From Chloroflexota bacterium (GTDB taxonomy: Bacteria; Chloroflexota; Anaerolineae; Anaerolineales; Villigracilaceae), in assembly GCA_021824575.1 (NCBI GenBank), contig JAKAKJ010000072.1:1-64000 (forward strand): DNA of 64,000 nucleotides. The letters are read 5' to 3'. The position numbers and the translations under genes are program-made. The notes below the pieces were generated by a model. It did not search any database. It was not told the origin of the DNA and worked only from the letters and a program-made list of their open reading frames with translations. Below, piece by piece: positions 9,429 to 18,375 of this stretch (positions are counted from its first letter, which is position 1; each line of letters starts with the position of its first letter).

Positions 9429-10111
9429 ATTTCTGCTATTGCGATCTTGAAACTTGCCACGAAGCAACTGGGATGGTTGTGGCAATTGACGTCATCCGCG
9501 CATTTACAAATGCCGCATTCATTTTTTCACGCGGCGCAAAACAAATATATCCCGTAAGCACGGTGGACGAAGCATTGAAACTCAAAGCGCAAATTCCAAA
9601 CTCACTGGCTTGCGGTGAAGTGGGCGGTTTGCCACCAGATGGCTTTGATTTTGGAAATTCTCCCGCTCAAACAAAAGTCCTAGATTTGAGCGACAGAATA
9701 ATTATCCAACGCACCGGCGCGGGGACGCAAGGTATTGTTCGCAGCGTAAATGCAGAAGTCATGATTGCGGCAAGTTTTGTTGTTGCAAATGCCACCGTGA
9801 AATGTATTCAGAACTACGCACCGAAGTCCGTCACTTTTGTAATAACAGGCAAAACAGAAGATGGAAGAGGCGATGAAGACTTTGCATGTGCTAATTATCT
9901 CGAGTCCTTGCTTAAAGGTCAGAGGCCCAACCCTGCTTCCTACATCGAGCGTGTGTTTAAATCCTTGGATGCCTCGATGCACCTCGACCCAAACCAGCCT
10001 GCCTTTCCACGATCCGATCTTGATCTTTGCACGCAGATTGATGCTTTTGACTTTGTCATGGCCGTCACCAAAGAAAACGGATATCAAGTCATGCGCGCTA
10101 TGAAATTGTGA
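9425..10111 (+). CDS. 2-phosphosulfolactate phosphatase-like (ComB family)
   Basis: VVAIDVIRAFTNAAFIFSRGAKQIYPV, LACGEVGGLPPDGFDFGNSPAQ, IIQRTGAGTQGIV motifs. Confidence 0.85.
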   Translation: MNFCYCDLETCHEATGMVVAIDVIRAFTNAAFIFSRGAKQIYPVSTVDEALKLKAQIPNSLACGEVGGLPPDGFDFGNSPAQTKVLDLSDRIIIQRTGAGTQGIVRSVNAEVMIAASFVVANATVKCIQNYAPKSVTFVITGKTEDGRGDEDFACANYLESLLKGQRPNPASYIERVFKSLDASMHLDPNQPAFPRSDLDLCTQIDAFDFVMAVTKENGYQVMRAMKL

Positions 10112-10125
10112 GGAGGAAGAAGGAA

Positions 10126-10512
10126 ATGTACACTCTTGCTGTCCGCCGCGATTTTATCGCCCGCCATTTTTTGATCGGCGGAAATTGGGGACCTGAAAAT
10201 CTTCCCAACTCGCATCATTATGTGCTCGAGCTTCAACTCGAAGGGAAAGAACTTGACCAGCATGGTTATCTCGTTGACATTGTGGATGTCGAAAAACATT
10301 TGGACGAAGTCATTCATCATTACAAAGAAAACATGTTGAATGAATTAGAGGAGTTCAAAGGTTTGAATCCGTCTCTCGAACATTTCGCACGCATATTAGC
10401 AATATCGTTGAGCGAGCGCATCAAAGCCAAAAACATTTCAATCTTGCGTGTGATCGTGTGGGAAAACGATTCCGCGTGGGCGGCTTATTCGGTTCAAAGG
10501 TTGGAAGGTTAG
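10126..10512 (+). CDS. 6-pyruvoyl-tetrahydropterin synthase/QueD superfamily protein lacking the catalytic Cys
   Basis: ATG at 10126 with AGGAGGAAGAAGG upstream; PTPS-like ARHF, NSHHYVLEL, PSLEHFA, WENDSAWAAYS; no cysteine in the whole protein. Confidence 0.7.
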   Translation: MYTLAVRRDFIARHFLIGGNWGPENLPNSHHYVLELQLEGKELDQHGYLVDIVDVEKHLDEVIHHYKENMLNELEEFKGLNPSLEHFARILAISLSERIKAKNISILRVIVWENDSAWAAYSVQRLEG

Positions 10513-10564
10513 CAGGTTGTCGAGTTAACGTGCAAACTTTCCAACCTTCAAACTTTTCAACTCG

Positions 10565-11620
10565 ATGAAAATCGGCTTGATTATTTACGGCTCATTGGAA
10601 ACGATGAGCGGCGGTTATCTCTATGATCGCAAATTAGTCGAAAATCTTCGCAGTCAGGGCGATACAGTTGAAATTATTTCTTTGCCCTGGCGAAATTACT
10701 TTTCCCATCTCACCGACAATTTTCATTTCCGGCTTCCTCGAGGCTTCGATATTTTGATCGAAGATGAACTTAACCATCCGTCATTGCTGGCTGCCCATTC
10801 GCAGCCGTATCCCTGTCCAGTTATTAGCATAGTTCATAATCTGCGATCCTCTGAAAAAAGACCGGAATGGCAAAACATTTTTTATCGAACCATTGAGAGG
10901 CGTTATCTCAGAACCATAGACGGCTTTATTTTTAATTCACCGACTACGCGCAGCGCGGTTTCGACATTGATCGGCGATAGCGTACCTTACGTCATTGCCG
11001 CGCCCGGCGGCGACCGCCTCGGCACGTTGACCCCGGAGCGGATTCGCACACGAGCAGCCGAATCTGGACCTTTGCGTTTGCTGTTCCTCGCCAACGTCAC
11101 GCCGCTCAAAGGATTGGATGTGTTGTTGAAAGCGATTTGCGATTGCCATTTAACGGTCAGTGTTGATGTGGTTGGTTCGCTCACGGTCAATTCAAAATAT
11201 GCAAAAGAAATGCAACGATTTGTTATGGTCAATGGTCTACAATCCACCGTCCACTTTCACGGTATTTTAGATGGCACCGCGCTCGTCGAAAAACTTCAAC
11301 AAACGCAGGTCTTGGTTATTCCATCTTTCTATGAAGGATTTGGAATTGCCTATCTCGAAGGGATGGCTTTCGGTTTACCTGCTGTTGGCACAACCGCGGG
11401 CGCGATTCCCCGGCTTATAACAGACGGCGAAAATGGATTTCTAATCGCTCCCGGCGATTCGGAAATCCTGGCGAAACGTTTGCATCAACTTGCATCAGAC
11501 CGCGGATTGTTGACACAGCTCTCGCTCAACGCGCGCGAACGATTCGATGAATTCGCAACGTGGGAAAAATCAGCAGAGTCGATTCGTAATTTTTTACTGC
11601 AAATGATCAAAGAAAAGTAA
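10565..11620 (+). CDS. Glycosyltransferase family 4 (GT-B)
   Basis: LLFLANVTPLKGLDVLLKAI, VIPSFYEGFGIAYLEGMAFGLPAVGTTAGAIPRLI, EX7E motif. Confidence 0.88.
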   Translation: MKIGLIIYGSLETMSGGYLYDRKLVENLRSQGDTVEIISLPWRNYFSHLTDNFHFRLPRGFDILIEDELNHPSLLAAHSQPYPCPVISIVHNLRSSEKRPEWQNIFYRTIERRYLRTIDGFIFNSPTTRSAVSTLIGDSVPYVIAAPGGDRLGTLTPERIRTRAAESGPLRLLFLANVTPLKGLDVLLKAICDCHLTVSVDVVGSLTVNSKYAKEMQRFVMVNGLQSTVHFHGILDGTALVEKLQQTQVLVIPSFYEGFGIAYLEGMAFGLPAVGTTAGAIPRLITDGENGFLIAPGDSEILAKRLHQLASDRGLLTQLSLNARERFDEFATWEKSAESIRNFLLQMIKEK

Positions 11621-12413
11621 ACGACAACAACAACGCAGCCAGCGCGCCAAACGCCCCGCACGCAAAATTGACCCAGTCATTATCAAGCCATTTCCAGCCG
11701 CGGATACGGACTGTTTCTGTCCCGCATGTGTGAAGCGGATGTTTTTCCGTCTCCTTTTTATCAGTCGGGCAATAATACATGGCTTGAACGGTCGCGCCTA
11801 CCAATGAGTCAAATAATGAACCAAATAGGCCTGTCATTGTGACAAGAATAAATACCGGAAAGAAGAAAGAAGGAAGGGGAGAAAGCCACGCGGCCAGCAC
11901 GGCGATAACGGCAGAACCCAACAGCGCCGCGCCCGTTCCAAATAATGAGACTCCGCCCGAAGTCCCTTTTTCGACGCGCTTACGCAAATCCGTAATCGCG
12001 CGCGGCAGAGTCGGATTCAGCACGCCGAGTTCGGTCGCCCATGTGTCAGCGTTGACCGAGGCCAGAGCAGCCGCGAAGCCGATCCAGGTCCAGGAAGATG
12101 CGGGAAAGATCGCGTGCAGCAAGACAAAAGCAGTTGCGACTCCGCCGTTTCCAAAAACTTGAGCCGCGTCCCGTTCGCTGCCCTTGGAAAATTTTTCGTT
12201 CAAACCGCGTTTGCGATTTTTGAAAGAGCGGGTCAAAATCGAAGATGAAATAAAGAAAGCAAGCAGCAAAACAGCCCATTGCCACCCACCCAGTCCAAAA
12301 ACAACTGTCCCCACAAACGCTGCGGCCATCGCGCCATTTCCGCTTAAGCTATGAACACGATATGCGGCATACGCAACAATGACTGCAAGAACGAGACCGA
12401 TTAATAATTGCAT
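11607..12413 (-). CDS. DUF92 family integral membrane protein
   Basis: GGWQWAVLLLAFFISSSILT, GNGGVATAFVLL, SVNADTWATELGVL, GTSGGVSLFGTGAALLG typical of DUF92. Confidence 0.8.
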   Translation of the reverse strand: MQLLIGLVLAVIVAYAAYRVHSLSGNGAMAAAFVGTVVFGLGGWQWAVLLLAFFISSSILTRSFKNRKRGLNEKFSKGSERDAAQVFGNGGVATAFVLLHAIFPASSWTWIGFAAALASVNADTWATELGVLNPTLPRAITDLRKRVEKGTSGGVSLFGTGAALLGSAVIAVLAAWLSPLPSFFFPVFILVTMTGLFGSLFDSLVGATVQAMYYCPTDKKETEKHPLHTCGTETVRIRGWKWLDNDWVNFACGAFGALAALLLSFTFL

Positions 12414-12416
12414 GAA

Positions 12417-13322
12417 TTAAACCGGCGTAGTGATAATAAATAAAACAGCAATCAAAAAGAGAAGACTTGCCAGCGCACCTGAAATCCACAAAAGAATTGA
12501 CAGCACGCGTTGTTTCGGCCAACGGTAAAAATACAGCCCAGCCGCCCACCCAGCCAGCGCGAGGAAGGTGCTGATAAGCGGAAGGATGATCAGTTGAACG
12601 GATGGAACCGCATCCGGTGTTCTATCGGGGCGAAGGCCGAGGGCCACGCGCGGAAACGTGGGGATCAGCAAACTAACCCACGCGAACAAACCAATGTTCA
12701 AAAACAAAGCCATCAGCCAGAGATAACGCGTCAGGCCGGATGTCCACGCCTGGGTGACAACCGATGATGGATAGACTGATTTCGGTTCCGCGGGCGTCAG
12801 GCTTCCCAGTTCGATGGCGCGCGCAAATGTCTGTGAAAAATCTGCGGGACGCGCGGGAGAGATCGCATACACGCGTTTGGCCGTCGCAACGAGCAAAAGA
12901 TTCCTCCGGTCGCTGGCCATGAATTCAACAATGCCCAAATCGGGATGCCGGTTCAGTCCCAGGATCGCTCCGGTCATTGGCATTGGCGGCAATCGAAGCG
13001 GATGGGTTAGATCGCCCACAGGCCGCACCCATTCGATATCGGTGAGCGGAATGTCTTCGTCGCGCAAGCCCCAGCGCAATTCGAGGCTGTCGCGGTCGAG
13101 AATGTATTCGGCGCGCGCAAGCGCATACGCGCGATATCCAAAAAACGGGGCCGGGGCAAATGCAATCAGGCCAATCAATAAATAAATAACAAAATTCGGA
13201 CCGACATCGGCACGAATAAGTTGATAAAATCCCCAGCCAGAAATGGCAAGGAAAATAACAACCAAGGCTCCGTGAAGCAGGAGTCCGTTTCGTTTTGAAG
13301 GAGGAAAAAGACCAGTTTTCAT
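12417..13322 (-). CDS. Membrane protein with PH-like domain, unknown function
   Basis: N- and C-terminal TM pairs around a beta-rich segment (YILDRDSLELRWGLRDEDIPLTDIEWVRP); start placed at MKTGLFPPS. Confidence 0.55.
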   Translation of the reverse strand: MKTGLFPPSKRNGLLLHGALVVIFLAISGWGFYQLIRADVGPNFVIYLLIGLIAFAPAPFFGYRAYALARAEYILDRDSLELRWGLRDEDIPLTDIEWVRPVGDLTHPLRLPPMPMTGAILGLNRHPDLGIVEFMASDRRNLLLVATAKRVYAISPARPADFSQTFARAIELGSLTPAEPKSVYPSSVVTQAWTSGLTRYLWLMALFLNIGLFAWVSLLIPTFPRVALGLRPDRTPDAVPSVQLIILPLISTFLALAGWAAGLYFYRWPKQRVLSILLWISGALASLLFLIAVLFIITTPV

Positions 13323-13393
13323 TCTTGAATCAACCGCAAAGAATGCCAAGAGCGCAAAGATAGACTTTTTAAATCCTTTGCGGGCCTAGCAGT

Positions 13394-14572
13394 TCAATTA
13401 TTTCTACTTAACTCCTCGCGTATCGTTTTGCAAACTTCATCAACCTGCTCTTCAGCCATCACACCTGAGAATGGAAGCGCAAGTCCGCGTTTGCCTAAAT
13501 CTTCGGTCAGGGGGAAATCGCCTTCGCGATAACCAAAACGTTCCGCCATATATGGCTGCAAATGGATCGGCAGAAAATATGGCCGCACCGGAATGCCGCG
13601 TTTATCCAGACGTTTCGCCAGCGCATCGCGGTCAATCTTTGCGTCGAAACGGACAACATACACAAACCACGACATGCGCGTCGTGAACGGTTCGATCGCG
13701 GGTGGCTCGACGCCGGGGATTTCACTTAATCGTTCCGTGTACCAATTCGCAACCTGATCACGCTTATCCAACAACTCATCCAGCCGCGTCATCTGAATCG
13801 TGCCCAACGCAGCAGACATCTCGTCAAGCCGATAGTTGTATCCAAGATACGTGTGCTGCAGCCACGTGTCGCCAGGCGCGCGTCCCTGGTTGCGAAGTGC
13901 GCGCATCATGTCCGCGGCCTTGTCATCGCTCGTGACGACCACGCCGCCTTCGCCGGTCGTGATTTGTTTATTTGGATAAAACGCAAACACTGCGTAATCG
14001 CCGAACGTGCCCGCGGGTTTACCTTTATATTCAGCACCGAGCGCCTCGCACGAATCTTCGATCATTTTGATTTTGTAATCGTCGGCGACTTTGCGAATCG
14101 GATCGAGATCCGCGGGTTGACCGAAAACATCCACCGGAAGGATCGCTTTCAACGTGCGCTTCGTCCCGGACCTTTTGCGGGGCAGCCACTTCTCGGCTTT
14201 TTTCCCGCCCTCGACCAAATCCCGCGCCGCGTCCGCGACGAGTCCCGGATCAATGTTTCCCGTCTTCGGATTTACATCCACAAAAACCGGGACAGCATTT
14301 TCATACAACATCACGTTCGTTGATGCGACAAATGAAAACGGCGTGGTGATAACCAAATCGCCTTCACCGATTCCCGCCGCGCGGACGCAAAGATGCAGGC
14401 CCGTTGTTCCAGACGAAACGCCAACCGCGCGTTTTGCTCCGGTTAGATCACAAAATGATTTTTCAAAATCCAGGATCCAATGGCCCATGCTCAAGATGGG
14501 CGTGTTGAGGACGTTTTGAACTGCCTGACGTTCTGCATCGGTCAGGTCAGGAGAGGACATTGTGATTTGCAT
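13394..14572 (-). CDS. DegT/DnrJ/EryC1/StrS family aminotransferase
   Basis: GVSSGTTGLHLCVRAAGIGEGDLVITTPFSFVASTNVMLY, IEDSCEALGAEYKGKPAGTFGDYAVFAFYPNKQITTGEGG. Confidence 0.92.
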   Translation of the reverse strand: MQITMSSPDLTDAERQAVQNVLNTPILSMGHWILDFEKSFCDLTGAKRAVGVSSGTTGLHLCVRAAGIGEGDLVITTPFSFVASTNVMLYENAVPVFVDVNPKTGNIDPGLVADAARDLVEGGKKAEKWLPRKRSGTKRTLKAILPVDVFGQPADLDPIRKVADDYKIKMIEDSCEALGAEYKGKPAGTFGDYAVFAFYPNKQITTGEGGVVVTSDDKAADMMRALRNQGRAPGDTWLQHTYLGYNYRLDEMSAALGTIQMTRLDELLDKRDQVANWYTERLSEIPGVEPPAIEPFTTRMSWFVYVVRFDAKIDRDALAKRLDKRGIPVRPYFLPIHLQPYMAERFGYREGDFPLTEDLGKRGLALPFSGVMAEEQVDEVCKTIREELSRNN

Positions 14573-14587
14573 TTTTATTCCCGTGGT

Positions 14588-15817
14588 CTAAATGACTTCA
14601 TTAGTCAACAAATCCCACAAGCCTGCCTCACTTGTTAGACAGGTCAGACTTGCAAGACTAATCAGACGATTTTCTTTTTCTTTGCGCGGCTTCAATTCTA
14701 CCATTTCATCTTTGAGATTCTTCTCCCCCACCGTCATGCGGACGGGACATCCGATCAAATCCGCGTCATTGAATTTGACTCCGGCGCGCTCATCACGGTC
14801 ATCGAACAAAACCGAGATGCCGGCTTCCTGCAAGGATTGATGAAACTCTTCCGCTTTTAGGCGGGTATCCATTTCTTTGCCAGGAACATGCATGAGATAA
14901 ACATCAAACGGCGCGGCAGATTTTGGAAGAGTCAAACCCTTGTCATCGTGATGGGATTCAGCCAAAGCAAGCAAAATGTTTTCAAAATAAAATTCGTTTT
15001 GCTCGCGAATCGGCTCGACAGCCAAAACAGACAAAGGCTTGCCACAATTTGGACACGCGTCTCCTGCCTTTACTTGAACCAAATCGTCAACAATTTCGGC
15101 TGAATAATCCCGACCATAGTTTGTGTTTTTCAAATGATGGCCAAGTTCGTTCGCTCCAGCTACAAGATTGCCAGATTGTGGAATCAAATCATCCACAAGG
15201 ATCAACGCATTCTTTAATCCAATCGGCGAGGCGTAGCCTGCGGCCGCGCCCGATTTTGTAATTTCCTCTGCGGTCGCCGGACGAACGTCACCAGCCAACT
15301 TTTTCAATTTTGCTTCGCTCAATTGCATGTCGCCGCGCACAACGGCGAAGATGAATTGATTGTCAGAAAGCCGCGTAAACATCAGCGCTTTGGCAGTTTT
15401 CTCTTTTGGAACGCCGAGAAAATTTGCGAGTGACTCAATCGTGTTGCAATCTGGCGTTAAAACTTTTTCGAGCGGGAGTTGTTCTTCAGACGAAAAGACT
15501 TTTTTTCGGAAGCGCGCAATTTCTACGCGGTCCGTATAACCACAGGTGGAACAATGAGCGGCTTCCATCGAGCCAAATTTGATTGGAAAGAAGACTTCGT
15601 TGTCATTTCCGATCGCCGCAAGATCAATCGTCTTGAAAAACGAATCGCCTAACTTGCTTTGCAAGTCATGCAAATGTTTGATAGCGTATTCGCCAAGCAA
15701 CGTCAACACATTTTCGCGCGTGAGGTATCCAGCGCGGACAAGAAATGCAAAACCGTCCGTTCGTGCATTGGACGGGGCTTGCCGTTGTGTCTCAATGTGA
15801 AGTTCGCGGAATCTCAT
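14588..15817 (-). CDS. Prolyl-tRNA synthetase-like protein with YbaK-type editing domain and anticodon-binding region but no class II catalytic core
   Basis: N-term MRFRELHIETQRQAPSNARTDGFAFLVRAGY; CSTCGYTDRVE; YbaK-like NTIESLANFLGVPKEKTAKALMF...VRGDMQLSEAKLKKL; C-term LPKSAAPFDVYLM...VLFDDRDERAGVKFNDADLIGCPVRMTVG; no recognisable motif 1/2, no GIGxxR motif 3. Confidence 0.75.
   Translation of the reverse strand: MRFRELHIETQRQAPSNARTDGFAFLVRAGYLTRENVLTLLGEYAIKHLHDLQSKLGDSFFKTIDLAAIGNDNEVFFPIKFGSMEAAHCSTCGYTDRVEIARFRKKVFSSEEQLPLEKVLTPDCNTIESLANFLGVPKEKTAKALMFTRLSDNQFIFAVVRGDMQLSEAKLKKLAGDVRPATAEEITKSGAAAGYASPIGLKNALILVDDLIPQSGNLVAGANELGHHLKNTNYGRDYSAEIVDDLVQVKAGDACPNCGKPLSVLAVEPIREQNEFYFENILLALAESHHDDKGLTLPKSAAPFDVYLMHVPGKEMDTRLKAEEFHQSLQEAGISVLFDDRDERAGVKFNDADLIGCPVRMTVGEKNLKDEMVELKPRKEKENRLISLASLTCLTSEAGLWDLLTNEVI
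14600..14662. repeat. Imperfect palindromic repeat within the 3' end of the ProRS-like ORF
   Basis: attagtc...aagcctgcct...aggtcagactt...agactaat inverted arms; encodes C-terminal SLASLTCLTSEAGLWDLLTNEV. Confidence 0.5.
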
Positions 15818-15820
15818 TTC

Positions 15821-15858
15821 ATAAAAAGACCCCAAAGTCTCGAAGACTTTTGGGGCCT
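15821..15858 (-). terminator. Terminator downstream of bactofilin gene
   Basis: ccccaaagtctcgaagacttttgggg stem; on minus strand followed by TCTTTTTAT. Confidence 0.75.
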
Positions 15859-15869
15859 GCTCCAAAAAG

Positions 15870-16394
15870 TCAATTTGCCGTTTTCTTTTTTCTGGCGATG
15901 GTCGAGGAACCATCCGGTTTCGACGCGGGAGGCGGAACAGGGATCGGTGTCTGCGCGATGATCTCGGCCTGGGTGGCCTCCGAAGGCGTAACATCGGGAG
16001 CCGGCTCGAGTTCCAGATCAACCGTTTCTTCCATCCGGATTTGGCCGCGCAGGAACGCGCCTTCATCCGTCACAAAAGCGGTGGTAACCACGTCGCCCCA
16101 CACACGTCCGCTGGCGCGGATTTCCAGTTTTTGAGTCGTGATGTTACCGCGCACCGCGCCCGCTACGATGACGGCATTGGCGCGCACGTTTTGACAAGTT
16201 ACGCGTCCGGTCTCGCCAACAACCAGCATTCCGCGCAAAGCAATCTCACCCTCGAACGCGCCTTCGATTCGCACACCGCCCGAACCATTAATCGAACCAT
16301 GCCAGATCACGCCCGGCCCGAGCACGGACGTGATGCGCTCGACAGCCTGAACTTGTTGTGAAGTTTCTGTTGGAGAAGTACTACGTTTAAACAT
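15870..16394 (-). CDS. Bactofilin / polymer-forming cytoskeletal protein
   Basis: SVLGPGVIWHGSINGSGGVRIEGAFEGEIALRGMLVVGETGRVTCQNVRANAVIVAGAVRGNITTQKLEIRASGRVWGDV. Confidence 0.88.
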   Translation of the reverse strand: MFKRSTSPTETSQQVQAVERITSVLGPGVIWHGSINGSGGVRIEGAFEGEIALRGMLVVGETGRVTCQNVRANAVIVAGAVRGNITTQKLEIRASGRVWGDVVTTAFVTDEGAFLRGQIRMEETVDLELEPAPDVTPSEATQAEIIAQTPIPVPPPASKPDGSSTIARKKKTAN

Positions 16395-16411
16395 ACAAAG
16401 CTAATTTTACC

Positions 16412-16453
16412 GTAAAAAGAAAAGGACGCTGAACGGAGACCGTTCAGCGTCCA
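16412..16453 (-). terminator. Terminator downstream of fabI
   Basis: ggacgctgaacggagaccgttcagcgtcc stem; minus-strand read-out ends in TTTTCTTTTT. Confidence 0.8.
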
Positions 16454-16471
16454 CTGATCACCGATGACTAA

Positions 16472-17272
16472 TTACTGACTGCTTTCCTTTGCTTCTGGAT
16501 TCATTTGCACACCAACCGCATTGAAACCGGAGTCGACGTACAAAACTTCGCCGGTAATACGCGCCGAAAGATTCGACGCTAAAAATACCGCAGCATTGCC
16601 CACATCTTCAATCGTAACGTTCTCGCGCATGGGCGAGACATCCGCAAAATGCTTGTACATGTCGCGGAAGCCGCCTACGCCCGCCGCGGCCAACGTGCGG
16701 ATTGGTCCAGCCGAAATTGCATTGACGCGAATCTTTTCCGGGCCGAGATCATAAGCCAGATATCGCGTCGACGATTCGAGTGCGGCTTTGGCAACACCCA
16801 TCACGTTGTAATGCGGAGCGACTTTCACCGAACCATAATACGTCATGCAAATCAGCGACGCGCCCGGCCGCATAATCGGATGAAAAGCTTTTGCCAGCGC
16901 CACGAATGAGAACACGCTGATGTCCATCGCGTTTTTGAATCCCTCGCGGCTGGTGTTGTAATATGGGCCGGTCAATTCCTCGCGGCCTGCAAACGCAATC
17001 GAATGTACCAATACATCAATCTGCCCAAAATCTTTTTTGGCTTTCTCCGCGACGGCAGCGATCTGATCATCTTTGGTCACATCACATTCTTCGACCCATT
17101 TGCAATTAATCTGTTCAGCCAGCGGCTTGACACGTCGTTCGAGCGCTTCGCCCGCATAGCTGATTCCGATCTTTGCGCCTTCGCGATGCATGGCCTGTGT
17201 GATGCCCCATGCAATCGAACGTTCATTGGCCAAGCCAAATATCAATGCAGTCTTGCCTTCAAGTAAACCCAT
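16472..17272 (-). CDS. fabI: Enoyl-[acyl-carrier-protein] reductase (NADH)
   Basis: MGLLEGKTALIFGLANERSIAWGITQAMHREGAKIGISY..., YNVMGVAKAALESSTRYLAYDLGPEKIRVNAISAGPIRTLAAAGVGGF. Confidence 0.95.
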   Translation of the reverse strand: MGLLEGKTALIFGLANERSIAWGITQAMHREGAKIGISYAGEALERRVKPLAEQINCKWVEECDVTKDDQIAAVAEKAKKDFGQIDVLVHSIAFAGREELTGPYYNTSREGFKNAMDISVFSFVALAKAFHPIMRPGASLICMTYYGSVKVAPHYNVMGVAKAALESSTRYLAYDLGPEKIRVNAISAGPIRTLAAAGVGGFRDMYKHFADVSPMRENVTIEDVGNAAVFLASNLSARITGEVLYVDSGFNAVGVQMNPEAKESSQ

Positions 17273-17284
17273 CGTTCCTCCAAG

Positions 17285-17932
17285 TTAGTCCGTTATGTTG
17301 ATCTTCCAGCCTTTGACCAGAAACCGCCACGGCTTTGACTTCCACGGCTCCGGCGTACTATTTAAACCCACGCGCGGCCCTTTCGTCACGAGTGAATTAG
17401 GGACGGAAATCCCCGCTTCGATCCGCAGACTTGAAGCGGACTCCGTTAAATCCAAGCCATTCTCGCTCTTGGTGATTCCCATCGCCTGCGTTAGTTTGCC
17501 TGGGCCAAATGTATCGCGCCCGCTTCGCCGCCGCAACATAATCTCTTCGCCTTCGATTGGTTGAACGGCGCGAATCAAAACTGCCGCTGGGAATCCTTCG
17601 CGCTCTGTGACAACGTTCAACATCCAATGATTACCATACGTGAAATAAATATACGCGTGTCCGGGCGGACCATACATGACGGCCGTGCGCGGCGTCCGTC
17701 CAGCCTTCGCATGACAAGCCAAATCCTTCTCGCTGATGTACGCCTCGGTCTCAGTGATCAAGCCGACTAATTTTTTACCGTTGAGAATCCGAACCAGCCG
17801 TGCGCCAATCAATTCACGCGCAACAGTCAGCGTCGGGCGATTGTAGAAATTACAGGGAAGGATAGATTGCATTCGGCGCAACTCTTGATCTTCGATGTGA
17901 GTATTAGCCAACCGTCCTGTCTGCGTGGGCAA
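17285..17932 (-). CDS. DNA-3-methyladenine glycosylase (AAG/MPG type)
   Basis: FYNRPTLTVARELIGARLVR, GLITETEAYISEKDLACHAKAGRTPRTAVMYGPPGHAYIYFTYGNHWMLNVVTE, GPGKLTQAMGI; true start may be internal. Confidence 0.9.
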   Translation of the reverse strand: MPTQTGRLANTHIEDQELRRMQSILPCNFYNRPTLTVARELIGARLVRILNGKKLVGLITETEAYISEKDLACHAKAGRTPRTAVMYGPPGHAYIYFTYGNHWMLNVVTEREGFPAAVLIRAVQPIEGEEIMLRRRSGRDTFGPGKLTQAMGITKSENGLDLTESASSLRIEAGISVPNSLVTKGPRVGLNSTPEPWKSKPWRFLVKGWKINITD

Positions 17933-18220
17933 ATCGAACAGCTGACTTTAGCGCGAGGAAAGTCAGTGAAAAGAGCGTGATGAGTTATGCCCAAACAAAA
18001 AACATACAGCCGCGCCGCAAGCATTATACCGTTGTTGAATGACGCAAAACCGGAAATTTGCAGTGATGGCCATCGCGCTTTGACCGCACCCAGACAGACC
18101 TATACAATTTTATGCCCAGTTAAATTTCCGGCCAACGTAAACGCATAAATCATTTGTCGCGAAACGGGACAAGAGGAACACAACAGGGAATATCCGCTTC
18201 CGCGCAAGAACCCAAAACTG

Positions 18221-18249
18221 TTGACTCGCAATAAAAAAGTATGTATAAT
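18221..18249 (+). promoter_or_regulatory. Sigma70-type promoter TTGACT-17-TATAAT
   Basis: ttgact (18221-18226) cgcaataaaaaagtatg tataat (18244-18249). Confidence 0.75.
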
Positions 18250-18260
18250 AATTCGTAGAT

Positions 18261-18274
18261 TGGGAGCGCTCCCA
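18261..18274. promoter_or_regulatory. LacI-family operator O1 TGGGAGCGCTCCCA
   Basis: Perfect 14-bp palindrome centred on CG, just downstream of the predicted -10 and upstream of a lacI-family gene. Confidence 0.75.
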
Positions 18275-18343
18275 GTATTAATGTAATTTCAGTCTTATTT
18301 CTGTAATATATTTGAAAAGCTTCGTTTTTTTATAGTTTTAAAT

Positions 18344-18357
18344 TGAGAGCGCTACCA
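18344..18357. promoter_or_regulatory. Second, imperfect LacI-family operator O2 TGAGAGCGCTACCA
   Basis: Same GAGCGCT core as O1, centre 83 bp downstream. Confidence 0.6.
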
Positions 18358-18375
18358 AAAATCGAGGTAACCGAG

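Noticed and set aside
17933-18220. Non-coding stretch between mpg and the lacI promoter
   Set aside because: No convincing ORF, repeat or structured RNA seen; only the promoter at its right end is supported.
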